Of a stretch of 64,000 nucleotides of DNA, positions 41,100 to 48,879 are shown one piece after another; within the stretch, counting starts at the first letter, position 1, and every line of letters begins with the position of its first letter. A program made the position numbers and the translations under genes. The DNA comes from Betaproteobacteria bacterium (GTDB lineage Bacteria; Pseudomonadota; Gammaproteobacteria; Burkholderiales; SG8-39). The stretch spans positions 62,001 to 126,000 of the forward strand of contig SCTY01000057.1 of the NCBI GenBank assembly GCA_004297625.1, given 5' to 3'. The notes under the pieces were generated by a model. That model worked only from the letters and a program-made list of their open reading frames with translations, did not search any database and was not told the origin of the DNA.

Positions 41100-41975
41100 C
41101 TATCGGACGATAAATTCGCGCTCGGCATGGTAGTAGTCCTTCAGTCCGACGACGTCGTTTATTTCTGCAAATTGTGCGAGCCGATCTGCCATGGCTTCTG
41201 GACTGCCGTCACGCCGGATAACGGCCATCACTTCTTTCATGACCGGATACGCGGCAAGCAGTGGCTCGATCGGGAATATCATGATGTGGAAACCGAGTTC
41301 ACCCACCCGAGAGGCCTTAAGGGGTGGCGTCTTTCCTGTTCGGGCAGCATTGAAAACCAATTTTTTCCCGGTTGACGCCAATTCCCGCCCTACGCGCGCC
41401 ACCTCCTCCACCGTTTCCGGCGCATCCACGAAGAGAGCGTCAGCACCGGCATCCGCGTAGGCGCGACAGCGGGCGATCGCGTCATCGAGGCCCGTCACGG
41501 CGCGTGCATCGGTGCGCGCGATGATGGTGAAGGCGGGGTCCTGCCGAGCCGCAACAGCTGCACGAATCTTTTGCACCATTTCAGCTGCGGGGATGACCTG
41601 CTTGCCTGCGATGTGACCACATTTCTTTGGCGTAATCTGGTCTTCAATATGCATTGCGGCTACGCCCGCCGCCTCATAAAGCCGCACCGTTCGCTGAACA
41701 TTAAGGGCATTGCCGTAGCCCGTGTCCGCGTCCGCAATGCACGGCAAATGGGTGGCAGACGTAAGCCGGCGCATGTGGTCAGCCATTTCAGTCGCAGACA
41801 GAAGCCCGAAGTCAGGCAGGCCGCACATGCTAGCCGCAGCAGCAAAGCTCCCGAGGTAGACGGCATGGAACTCCGCCGGTGCGGCCATGCGCGCGGTAAA
41901 AGCGTCGAACGCACCGATGGCGAGAAGCGGCCGCTCTTTACCCAAAGCGTCGTGCAGTAATTGTCCCTTAGTCAT
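41100..41975 (-). CDS. Isocitrate lyase/PEP mutase family enzyme
   Basis: The 291-residue protein follows the ICL/PEPM pattern: GAFDAFTARMAAPAEFHAVYLGS, then LPCIADADTGYGNALNVQRTVRLYEAAGVAAMHIEDQITPKKCGHIAGK, and IARTDARA. The metal-binding DADTGYG and the catalytic KKCGH loop with its Cys are both present, so it is probably a C-C lyase (2-methylisocitrate or dimethylmalate lyase type) or an oxaloacetate decarboxylase rather than a phosphonate mutase. It is the last gene of the IclR-TRAP-crotonase unit, so its substrate is probably formed from the acid the TRAP system imports. Confidence 0.88.
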   Translation of the reverse strand: MTKGQLLHDALGKERPLLAIGAFDAFTARMAAPAEFHAVYLGSFAAAASMCGLPDFGLLSATEMADHMRRLTSATHLPCIADADTGYGNALNVQRTVRLYEAAGVAAMHIEDQITPKKCGHIAGKQVIPAAEMVQKIRAAVAARQDPAFTIIARTDARAVTGLDDAIARCRAYADAGADALFVDAPETVEEVARVGRELASTGKKLVFNAARTGKTPPLKASRVGELGFHIMIFPIEPLLAAYPVMKEVMAVIRRDGSPEAMADRLAQFAEINDVVGLKDYYHAEREFIVR

Positions 41976-41993
41976 GATTTTCCTCGTTTCGAT

Positions 41994-42764
41994 CTAGCGA
42001 CCGCTAAAAACCGGAGCGCGGCCTTCGCGCTTCGCCCGACCGGCTTCCGCCCCGTCTTCAGTGCTGAGCATGGTGGCCAGAGCAGCTCGCGCATAATCGA
42101 CAGCGGTTTCCGGAGTCATTCCGCGCATGGCATAGAACGCGTCCCGCCCAATTGACACCGCAACAGAACTGCGCAGACCGATCCGCTCAGCAAGTGAAAT
42201 CGCCTCGTTGACAACTCTCTCGGCAGGTACCGAACGATTGACCAGATGCATCGCGCACGCTTCCTTTGCATTCAGCAGGCGGCCCTCATAGATAATTTCA
42301 AACAGAAACTTTGGCGGCACCAGTTCACGTGTGGCCGCCAGGGCGAGAAGCGGAAACAGCCCGTAATCGAGTTCGGGTAACCCGAAGCGGGCGGCATCCG
42401 AAGCAACAGCCATATCGCAGCCCGCCAGCAGACTGAAACCACCGGCCAAGGCATCACCGTTTACTGCAGCAATCAGCGGCTTTCCGAGCCGCGACATTGA
42501 AATGAGCACGTCCCCAAACGCGCGCGCGAAGTTCAGGTACTGGACGGGACTCCCTCCCGGAAATCCGTCCATGTCGCCGCCGAGGCAAAAAACTCCGCCC
42601 GCACCGGTTAGTACCACCGATCTGACCGCCTCATTCGCGCGTGCGGCCTCTAAGGCTTGACGAAGGGCGGCGCCAGTCATCCGGTCCACCCGATTCTCTC
42701 GATTCGGGCGGTTGATAGTTAACACCAGTACGCCTTTGTCCAGTTGCTGCAGCAAGGTTTCCAT
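41994..42764 (-). CDS. Enoyl-CoA hydratase/isomerase (crotonase) family protein
   Basis: The 256-residue protein has the crotonase core: LTINRPNRENRVDRMTGAALRQAL, the oxyanion loop GAGGVFCLGGDMDGF, AAVNGDALAGGFSLLAGCDMAVASDAARFGLPELDYGLFP. Of the two glutamates used by classical hydratases, the first (usually GGGxE) is replaced by Ser in GGFSLL, while the second is kept in GLPELDYG. That suggests isomerase, decarboxylase or hydrolase chemistry rather than plain hydration. The DctM gene lies 15 bases upstream and the lyase gene 18 bases downstream. Confidence 0.88.
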   Translation of the reverse strand: METLLQQLDKGVLVLTINRPNRENRVDRMTGAALRQALEAARANEAVRSVVLTGAGGVFCLGGDMDGFPGGSPVQYLNFARAFGDVLISMSRLGKPLIAAVNGDALAGGFSLLAGCDMAVASDAARFGLPELDYGLFPLLALAATRELVPPKFLFEIIYEGRLLNAKEACAMHLVNRSVPAERVVNEAISLAERIGLRSSVAVSIGRDAFYAMRGMTPETAVDYARAALATMLSTEDGAEAGRAKREGRAPVFSGR

Positions 42765-42779
42765 TGCGGTCCGTCCAGG

Positions 42780-44042
42780 TTAGTAGCCCAGGGCGCGAGG
42801 CAGCGCCAGCGAAAAAGCAGGCCAGTAGGTGAGAACTGCGAGCACACCGAGTGATGCCGCGAAGAACGGCATGGCCTCCCTGACCTGCTCGCCGTAAGTC
42901 GTATTTGCGATCCGCGCCGTAATCATCAGCGATATGCCGACAGGCGGAGTAAGCAATCCAAGGTTCAGATTGAAGACGATCAGAACGCCGAGTTGCAACG
43001 GGTCGATGCCATATGCGCTCGCAACTGGTGTAAGTAGTGGTGTCACGATGATCAGGCCGGCAGCAGGTGCGAAAAACATTCCGATGACCAGCAGCAGGAA
43101 ATTGATTACGAGGAGCATGAGGGCCGGGCTGCTGATGTGCTGCTGCGCCAGGGAAACTGTCATTTGCGGCACCTGGCTACGGGTAAGCGACCACGCAAGA
43201 AATGCTGAGGCCGCGATTACGATCAGGACACCGGCGGTTTCCATACCGGATTGGTGCAACAGCCGCCATACATCTCGGGCACCGCACCGCCGGGACGCAG
43301 CAGCGAGCACGAGCGCATAGGCCACTGCCACGGCCGCACTCTCCGTAACCGTGAACACCCCGCCGACAATTCCCGCAACGATGATGAACGGCAGGCAAAG
43401 TGCTGGCAGCGCCAGCAAAAACCGACGCCCTGTTTCCCCGACCCCAATGGCCGGGTGAACCGGGTAGGCGCGCCGTCCCGAAATGAGTCTTGCAATTACC
43501 GCGAGTGCCACCGCCATTGCAATGCCTGGCGTCACCCCGGCTACGAACAACGCCTCTATCGAGGCACCGGATTGAACTCCGTAGAGCACCATAAGGATGC
43601 TCGGCGGAATGATCGGACCCAGCGCGCCAGAGGCGGCCGTTACGGCGCCGGCGAAACCACCGCCGTAACCCTCTTTCTTCATCGCTGGCACGAGGATTGC
43701 GCCCAGCGCCGTCGTATCGGCAACGGCAGAGCCTGAAATGCCGGCGAAAAAGACACCAGCCCCTATGTTGGACAACGCCAAGCCTCCGCGGAATCTTCCC
43801 AACAGCGCATTCGCAAAGGAGACGATGGTGGTTGCAATGCCGCTTTGGGTCATCAAATGGCCCATGAAGAGAAACAGCGGCACCGCGACCAGTGGAAACG
43901 AGTTCAGCGTCGACACCATCTGCTCTGCGAGCACTGACGAGGGTGCCTGGCCCAATCCGACCCAGCCGGCGAGTCCAAGCCCCACGAAAATGGGAATACC
44001 GATCGCAAGCGTGATGAAAAGCGTGAGCGACATCGCCGTCAT
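42780..44042 (-). CDS. TRAP transporter large permease, DctM type
   Basis: The 420-residue membrane protein has about 12 hydrophobic segments and the DctM signatures GHLMTQSGIATTIVSFANALLGRFRGGLALSNIGAGVFFAGISGSAVADTTALGAILVPAMKKEGY and GPIIPPSILMVLYGV (quoted in overlapping parts). It forms the sodium-coupled transport channel of the tripartite TRAP system with the overlapping DctQ gene. No substrate can be read from the permease alone. Confidence 0.93.
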   Translation of the reverse strand: MTAMSLTLFITLAIGIPIFVGLGLAGWVGLGQAPSSVLAEQMVSTLNSFPLVAVPLFLFMGHLMTQSGIATTIVSFANALLGRFRGGLALSNIGAGVFFAGISGSAVADTTALGAILVPAMKKEGYGGGFAGAVTAASGALGPIIPPSILMVLYGVQSGASIEALFVAGVTPGIAMAVALAVIARLISGRRAYPVHPAIGVGETGRRFLLALPALCLPFIIVAGIVGGVFTVTESAAVAVAYALVLAAASRRCGARDVWRLLHQSGMETAGVLIVIAASAFLAWSLTRSQVPQMTVSLAQQHISSPALMLLVINFLLLVIGMFFAPAAGLIIVTPLLTPVASAYGIDPLQLGVLIVFNLNLGLLTPPVGISLMITARIANTTYGEQVREAMPFFAASLGVLAVLTYWPAFSLALPRALGY

Positions 44043-44590
44043 GGCCTACCTCCCTGCAGTCCTTCCTTGACGGCTGCAACGAGCTGCTCAGCGAGGAAAA
44101 ACAGCGAGCAGACGGCGAAGATGGGAACCGCGAGGTAGAGCCAGCTCGCCGAGATATCGAGTCCGAGACTCATCATTGGCACGGTGAGCTCGTACTGCTG
44201 CACGCCCGCGCCCAGCACGACGATACTAAAAAGGATCCACGCGGCGAGCGCAACAACTTCCACTGCGAGGCGCATTCTTCCCGGCAGCGCCGTCGACACC
44301 AGAGAAACGCTCAGGTGGGCGCCGCTTCGTACGAGGTAGGCAGCGCCCAGAAAGCTGATCCAGACGACAAGGTATCCTGCCAGTACCTCCGACCACACCG
44401 GGGTGTAGGAGAAGATGTACCGGCCGACTACCTGCGTAAGGACCACCGCGCCGAGCGCGGCCATGCCGAGCGCGACCAGAATCCTCAGCGCAGCGTGAAG
44501 CGCGTCAGCAGCACGCGAAAGCGGGGCCGCCCATCCGGCTAGACGGTGACGCGGTTCGTCCGCCCTGTCGTCTTCGGTCGCGTCCAGCAC
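44039..44590 (-). CDS. TRAP transporter small permease, DctQ type
   Basis: The 183-residue protein has four predicted membrane helices after a charged 35-residue N-terminus (ALRILVALGMAALGAVVLTQVVGRYIF is the first). The family pattern VVGRYIFSYTPVWSEVLAGYLVVWISFLGAAYLVRSGAHLSV is intact in sequence blocks. It begins at a GTG at 44590, two bases after the DctP stop, and its stop overlaps the DctM start. Confidence 0.9.
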   Translation of the reverse strand: MLDATEDDRADEPRHRLAGWAAPLSRAADALHAALRILVALGMAALGAVVLTQVVGRYIFSYTPVWSEVLAGYLVVWISFLGAAYLVRSGAHLSVSLVSTALPGRMRLAVEVVALAAWILFSIVVLGAGVQQYELTVPMMSLGLDISASWLYLAVPIFAVCSLFFLAEQLVAAVKEGLQGGRP

Positions 44591-44592
44591 GC

Positions 44593-45573
44593 CTACTTGC
44601 CACCCGCGGCCTGCAGCCGCTTAACCCAAGCAGCGAGTTCCGGGTACTTGCCAGTGAGCGCCTGCGTTGCCTTCTTTTCGAGCTCCGCAGTGTTCACTTC
44701 CCTGATCTGCGCGCCAGCCGCCCGGAACTTCTCCAAGCTCTGCTTCTCCTCCTTGACCATTTCTCCCGCAAACCACTCCGATGTCTCGCGCGCTGAAGCT
44801 TCGATGGCGGTCCTGACCGCCGCCGGCTGTCCATCAAGCCACTTGCCAAAGAAGATCCATGCATAGTTAGGCATCATGTGGCCGGTCATCAGCACTGTCT
44901 TGGTCAGAGACGCAAGCCCGAGCGTTTCGGCGGTCTGGAGTTCGATCTCAGCTCCGTCCACGACGCCTTGTTGCATAGCTGGGAACATTTCCGCTACACC
45001 AAGCGGTGTGGGAGTAACTCCCCAAGCTTTGAAAGTATCAAGCACAACCGGCAGACCGGGCACTCGCAGCTTGAGCCCGTCCATGGACGATACCGGCCGC
45101 CTGACGTAGACGTGGCGCTTTCCCTTGTACATCGGCGCCAGGATTCGATATCCAGATGCCTTCTCGATTGCATCCAGAAACGCTCGTCCTTCGGCGCTTG
45201 CGTAGGCGCGATCGAATTGCGCTTTCTCGTGAAAAAGATACGGCCACGAGTCTACGGTGGCAAGCGGGGCATAAGAACCAAGCGCCGTGGTAGAGATGAT
45301 CGTGCCATGCACGGCCCCCGAGCGTTGCTGGGTTGCAATCTGAGCAAATCCCCCCAGCTGACTCGCGGGGAAGATCTTCACCTCGACCTCCCCCTTGGTC
45401 CGCTCGCTTATGCCTTTGGCAAAGCGCTGGCTTGCCTGCTGCTCAAGACTGACGGCTGGGAAAACGTGTGCGAAGACAACCTCTGTTTTGGCGGCCAGCG
45501 CGCCTGGAGCGCCAGCCAAACCGAGGATCATTCCGGAAGCAAGAACTGCCAAAAGACCCGATTTGGATTTCAT
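44593..45573 (-). CDS. TRAP transporter substrate-binding protein, DctP type
   Basis: The 326-residue protein opens with a signal peptide (MKSKSGLLAVLASGMILGL ... ALAA) and then the DctP pattern VVFAHVFPAVSLEQQASQRFAKGISERTKGEVEVKIFPASQLGG. The arginine that clamps a carboxylate in most DctP proteins is probably the one in GLKLRVPGLP. The conserved DGAEIELQT segment also fits. It binds a small organic acid in the periplasm and delivers it to DctQM. The start overlaps the IclR stop by 4 bases. Confidence 0.93.
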   Translation of the reverse strand: MKSKSGLLAVLASGMILGLAGAPGALAAKTEVVFAHVFPAVSLEQQASQRFAKGISERTKGEVEVKIFPASQLGGFAQIATQQRSGAVHGTIISTTALGSYAPLATVDSWPYLFHEKAQFDRAYASAEGRAFLDAIEKASGYRILAPMYKGKRHVYVRRPVSSMDGLKLRVPGLPVVLDTFKAWGVTPTPLGVAEMFPAMQQGVVDGAEIELQTAETLGLASLTKTVLMTGHMMPNYAWIFFGKWLDGQPAAVRTAIEASARETSEWFAGEMVKEEKQSLEKFRAAGAQIREVNTAELEKKATQALTGKYPELAAWVKRLQAAGGK

Positions 45574-46379
45574 GATTTCCCTCTCAAAGATTCAGGCAAC
45601 CTAAGTTTTGCTTCATGCGAAGCACCGTAGCCGAGCTGACGCGATAGCGTATCGGCAGCTTTTCTGACTGCATTGATAATTGCGGATTCACGTTTGGGGT
45701 TGAAGCGCACTGTGGGAACGGCAACACTCAGTGCGGCGACGGGCGCACCGGTCAGTTCGAATACGGGTGCTCCAATTGCGACAATTCCCCTAATCAGCTC
45801 CTCCTTGCTGTAGGCCAGACCGCTGGAACGGATGGCTTTCAGCTCCTCGATAAGTCTGCGGCGGTTGACTGGAACCCCGTCAGTCTGGGTTCTGGAAGAA
45901 GCGCTGCCTCTTGTCTGATTTGTGCCTAGGAATGCGAGCAACGCCTTCCCGGCTGCCGTAGCGTGCATGGGTGCCCGCTCGCCAAGTTGCATGGTGCGCT
46001 GCAGAGGTTGCTGGCAGTTGGCCTTCGCGATAACCACGATGTCGGATCCGGAAGCGACCGATAGGGCCGCCGATTCGTGCGTGCGCAACATCAATTCGTC
46101 CACCACCGGCTGACCGAGTTTCGCGAGATCGAGGTTGGCGATGTAACGGTGCGCCAGACTTAGAACCTCCGGTCCGAGAAAGAAGCGGCGGCGCGAATCC
46201 TTCTGAACAAATTCCCGCGCCTCCAGTGTGGCGAGAAGCGCGCTCATGCTGCTCCTGGGCATCGCGAGATGCTCCGCCATGTCGGCGTGTGTAAGCCCCG
46301 GCCGTTCGGCAAGCATGGTGAGAAGGCGACATACGCGGAGCGCCGATTTCACCGAAGGAAGATCGGCGCGTGCGTTCAC
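45570..46379 (-). CDS. IclR-family transcriptional regulator
   Basis: The 269-residue protein has an N-terminal winged helix (ALRVCRLLTMLAERPGLTHADMAEHLAMPRSSMSALLATLE) and the IclR effector domain (GERAPMHATAAGKALLAFL, GLAYSKEELIRGIVAIGAPVF, AALSVAVPTVRF). It begins at a GTG at 46379 and leads the TRAP-crotonase-lyase unit, so it likely controls these genes in response to the imported acid or a product. The segment LAFLGTNQTRGSASSRTQTDG is longer than usual. Confidence 0.92.
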   Translation of the reverse strand: MNARADLPSVKSALRVCRLLTMLAERPGLTHADMAEHLAMPRSSMSALLATLEAREFVQKDSRRRFFLGPEVLSLAHRYIANLDLAKLGQPVVDELMLRTHESAALSVASGSDIVVIAKANCQQPLQRTMQLGERAPMHATAAGKALLAFLGTNQTRGSASSRTQTDGVPVNRRRLIEELKAIRSSGLAYSKEELIRGIVAIGAPVFELTGAPVAALSVAVPTVRFNPKRESAIINAVRKAADTLSRQLGYGASHEAKLRLPESLRGKS

Positions 46380-46393
46380 GTATATGAACTCTT

Positions 46394-46403
46394 AACCATG
46401 GTT
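46394..46403. promoter_or_regulatory. Candidate IclR operator
   Basis: The perfect palindrome AACCATGGTT lies 15 bases upstream of the iclR GTG, with GAAC on both sides (46387 and 46406) as a possible wider element. It is suitably placed for autoregulation, but it is short. Confidence 0.35.
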
Positions 46404-46496
46404 GTGAACATCTTATCAAGGGACGGTCGGAACGAACAGGTGCTAAAGGCTTAGGACCGGGGATGTCACCATCTCCCGCGAAAACACGGGGCTAGC

Positions 46497-46570
46497 TAAG
46501 CAAGGCGGGATAACAGTATTTCCCGGGGTTCTAGTTACAAATCGGAAGCGGGGTTCGCGTCCCCGTGGGG
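46497..46570. repeat. Right copy of the diverged direct repeat bracketing the low-GC region
   Basis: It shares with 32587-32662 the core CTAGTTAC/AAATCGGAAGC (46531-46549), plus TAAGC, GGCG, GATA, TTTC and CGGG blocks in the same order and spacing. Just inside its end, CGGGG-TTCGCGT-CCCCG forms a tRNA T-arm-like hairpin. No tRNA gene is seen. Upstream of it, 46410-46496 holds no recognisable gene. Confidence 0.65.
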
Positions 46571-46592
46571 ACCCCGCGAACGGCGTCGTTGT

Positions 46593-47068
46593 TCAGCGCT
46601 TTTCCTCGAGCAGCGCTCGCAGCTCGGCGATCGCTTCCAGGTCCTTCGGCCTGCCCGCAGCGACCTTCGCCGCTATGAGCGTCGGCAGATCGAGGCAGCG
46701 GCACCGCGCGCCGAAAAGCTCGACCTCGATCGTGTGTCCGGCAAGCGCTTCATAACTTCCTACGCCGGTGATCTCTCCCAGCAGGTCGATGTCCCCAACG
46801 GAAGTCGACAAGGTAAAGTTCAGCCCCGCGGAGAGCGTTTTCTCGTCCAGCCTGAACGGCAACCCGGGCGGCGCGCCGCGCAGATACGGCTGCAAGGGGG
46901 CGAGCGCCGCGCGATCCGGGAAAGGTTGTCCTCGTCCCGCGCGTAGACCACGTCGACGTCCTGAGTCAGGCTGGCCGAACCGTGCAGCGTAGCCGCAACC
47001 CCGCCGACCAAGACGAACTTCACTCCGGAACCCGAAAGAGCGCGAATCAGCTCGCCGAAATCCGTCAC
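46593..47068 (-). pseudogene. Nucleotidyltransferase-fold protein, interrupted by a frameshift
   Basis: From a GTG at 47068 the frame reads VTDFGELIRALSGSGVKFVLVGGVAATLHGSASLTQDVDVVYARDEDNLSRIA, with the nucleotidyltransferase motif GG(V)...D-D-V-D-V. It then loses sense near 46920. The continuation LQPYLRGAPPGLPFRLDEKTLSAGLNF ... GDIDLLGEITGVG ... LIAAKVAAGRPKDLEAIAELRALLEEK is in another frame and ends at 46593. Adding the halves gives a normal-length protein of about 155 residues of the kind found in MNT/AbiEii-like toxin-antitoxin pairs. One base gained or lost near 46920 explains it; a sequencing error is equally possible. Confidence 0.7.
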
Positions 47069-47259
47069 ACCGGGGCGCCGTTCCGGGCCGCCCTGCCCGC
47101 GCGCCGCAGCTCCTCGGCGAACCGTAAGAGCGATTGCAGCTGCTCGAGGCGCTGCTGAGGGGTCAACGAGAGATTTCGGCGCAAGAGGGATCGGTCCACA
47201 TCGCGCATGTACCGCGCGACGACCGGATCGTCGTTCGCAGCAAGATCGGTCTCGTTCAC
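47065..47259 (-). CDS. Small helical partner of the nucleotidyltransferase
   Basis: The 64-residue protein (MNETDLAANDDPVVARYMRDVDRSLLRRNLSLTPQQRLEQLQSLLRFAEELRRAGRA) is mostly helical and charged, and its stop overlaps the start of the nucleotidyltransferase (GTGA). The pattern D-x-S-L-x-R-x-N-L-x-L-T-P-x-x-R-L is one I know from small proteins encoded before such nucleotidyltransferases. It may be the antitoxin-like half or a complex partner; no function is proven. Confidence 0.65.
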   Translation of the reverse strand: MNETDLAANDDPVVARYMRDVDRSLLRRNLSLTPQQRLEQLQSLLRFAEELRRAGRAARNGAPV

Positions 47260-47445
47260 ATTGCCATTCTATCCTGCTGAATACGGGGGACCTGTTCGCC
47301 TGCCTAGAGCAGACCGCAAGTCTTCGGAACCTAAAAATAAGCACGGCGGTCTGCCGCCATATTAAAGGCTGCCGATCATATGGGCCGGTCTTAGCTCCAT
47401 ATTCAAGGGAGCGAACGAGCTGATCCGGGATCGTGAAAGGACCTA

Positions 47446-47484
47446 TTGACGCCAGCATTTCCTTGAGTGTATAAGGATTATACA
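47446..47484 (+). promoter_or_regulatory. Promoter and palindromic operator of the RHH-ABC operon
   Basis: TTGACG (47446-47451) and TATAAG (47470-47475) with an 18-base spacer form a plausible sigma-70 promoter. The -10 hexamer lies inside the perfect palindrome TGTATAA-GGA-TTATACA (47468-47484), the kind of site bound by ribbon-helix-helix repressors. The start codon follows 10 bases later without a Shine-Dalgarno, so the RHH mRNA has a very short leader. Bases 47281-47445, upstream, hold no gene I can support. Confidence 0.6.
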
Positions 47485-47494
47485 AGACTTATAT

Positions 47495-47695
47495 ATGCCA
47501 GCCAAGGCCAAGGTCAGCACGTTTTCTGCCACCCCGCGCGATCTCGCGATGCTCGAGGCGGTCGCGCGCTACCACGGCCTCAACAAGAGCGCGACGATCG
47601 CGAGCCTGGTGCGCAGGGAGTTCTGGAGAGTGTTCCCCGGCGGAACCGACAAGATCAAGCCCGACCGCGGAGCCAAGGTCGAAGGAGAAGCATGA
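47495..47695 (+). CDS. Small ribbon-helix-helix-like DNA-binding protein
   Basis: The 66-residue protein (VSTFSATPRDLAMLEAVARYHGLNKSATIASLVRREFWRVFPG) has the strand-helix-helix pattern of RHH regulators: a strand with alternating polar residues, a first helix, a G-L-N-K-S-A turn and a second helix. Its stop overlaps the ATG of the binding-protein gene (ATGA), so it is co-translated with the transporter. It is likely an autorepressor acting on the palindrome just upstream. I do not know a named family for it. Confidence 0.7.
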   Translation: MPAKAKVSTFSATPRDLAMLEAVARYHGLNKSATIASLVRREFWRVFPGGTDKIKPDRGAKVEGEA

Positions 47696-48870
47696 GAACC
47701 GTTTTCCTGGTTGCAGCATTGATGGTTTCCAATTCGGTGCTTGCGCAGCCGATCCGGATCGGGGAGCTGAACAGCTACAAGGTGTTCCCCGCCTTCCTCG
47801 AGCCCTATAAGAAAGGCATGGAGCTGGCGCTCGAGGAGATCAACGCCGCGGGCGGCGTGAACGGCCGGAAGCTCGAGCTGGTATCGCGCGACGACGGCGG
47901 CACGCCCGGCGATGCGGTGCGCGTTGCGGAAGAATTGCTTAGCCGCGAAAAAGCCGATGTGCTCATGGGCACGTTCGCGTCGAACGTGGGCCTGGCGGTG
48001 GCGAACCTGGCCAACCAGAGGAAGGTGCTCTTCCTTGCTTCGGAGCCGCTCACCGACAAGATCGTCTGGGAAAACGGCAACCGCTATACCTTTCGGCTGC
48101 GGCCTTCGACCTATATGCAGACCGCGATGCTGGTTCCGCAGGCGGCGAAGCTCGGGAAGAAGCGCTGGGCGATCGTCTACCCGAACTACGAATACGGCCA
48201 GTCGGCGGCGGCCTCCTTCAAGAAGCTGCTGTCGCAGGCGCAGCCGGGCATCGAGTTCGTCGCCGAGCAGGCGCCGGCGCTCGGCAAGATCGACGCCGGC
48301 GCCGTGGTGCAGGCGCTCGCCGACGCGAAGCCCGATGCGATCTTCAGCGCGCTCTTCGCCGCGGACCTGCAGAAATTCGTGCGCGAGGGCAACACGCGGG
48401 GACTCTTCAAGAACGTCGCGGTGGTCAACTTGCTCGGCGGCGAGCCCGAGTACCTCGATCCGCTCAAGGACGAGACGCCGGAGGGCTGGTGGGTCACGGG
48501 CTATCCCTGGAGCGAGATCGATACGCCGGAGCACAAGCGCTTTCGCGACGCCTATCAGAAGCGCTGGAACGACTATCCGCGCGTGGGCTCCGTGGTCGGC
48601 TACACGTCGGTCTACGCCATTGCGAACGCCGCAAAGAAAGCCGGCTCGGCCGATACCGAGAAGCTCGTCGAGGCGCTGAAGGGCCTGCAGATGCAAAGCC
48701 CGTTCGGCCCCATCACGTGGCGGCCGATCGATCACCAGTCGACCATGGGCGCCTACGTCGGCCAGCTCGCGAAGAAAGGCGGCCGCGGCGTCATGGTCAA
48801 CTGGCACTACGCCGACGGCGCCAAGTTCCAGCCTTCCGACCGGGAAATCCGCGCGCTGCGGAAAGAGTAA
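47692..48870 (+). CDS. ABC transporter substrate-binding protein, branched-chain amino acid type
   Basis: The 392-residue protein has a signal peptide (MRTVFLVAALMVSNSVLAQP) followed by a periplasmic type I binding fold: IRIGELNSYKVFPAFLEPYKKGMELALEEINAAGGVNGRKLELVSRDDGGTPGDAVRVAEELL. Such proteins bind amino acids but also aromatic acids and amides, so the ligand is open. The frame is open further upstream only over the RHH gene; the ATG at 47692 has a good ribosome site (GGAGAAG). It leads the importer genes that follow. Confidence 0.93.
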   Translation: MRTVFLVAALMVSNSVLAQPIRIGELNSYKVFPAFLEPYKKGMELALEEINAAGGVNGRKLELVSRDDGGTPGDAVRVAEELLSREKADVLMGTFASNVGLAVANLANQRKVLFLASEPLTDKIVWENGNRYTFRLRPSTYMQTAMLVPQAAKLGKKRWAIVYPNYEYGQSAAASFKKLLSQAQPGIEFVAEQAPALGKIDAGAVVQALADAKPDAIFSALFAADLQKFVREGNTRGLFKNVAVVNLLGGEPEYLDPLKDETPEGWWVTGYPWSEIDTPEHKRFRDAYQKRWNDYPRVGSVVGYTSVYAIANAAKKAGSADTEKLVEALKGLQMQSPFGPITWRPIDHQSTMGAYVGQLAKKGGRGVMVNWHYADGAKFQPSDREIRALRKE

Positions 48871-48879
48871 ACCGCGGCA

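Noticed and set aside
46547..46563. tRNA T-arm-like hairpin at the right repeat
   Set aside because: The stem CGGGG/CCCCG with loop TTCGCGT lacks the conserved A of the T-loop, and no acceptor, D-arm or anticodon arm is found upstream, so I do not call a tRNA. It may be a coincidence or an old tRNA-derived attachment scar.
47280..47485. Start of a long minus-strand open frame (MYNPYTLKEML...) upstream of the small partner gene
   Set aside because: It looks superficially protein-like for about 40 residues but then runs through the 47065-47259 gene in another frame; no ribosome site or family pattern. An inverted repeat (GCAGACCG ... CGGTCTGC, 47306 onward) lies here, but its loop is long and its role unclear.
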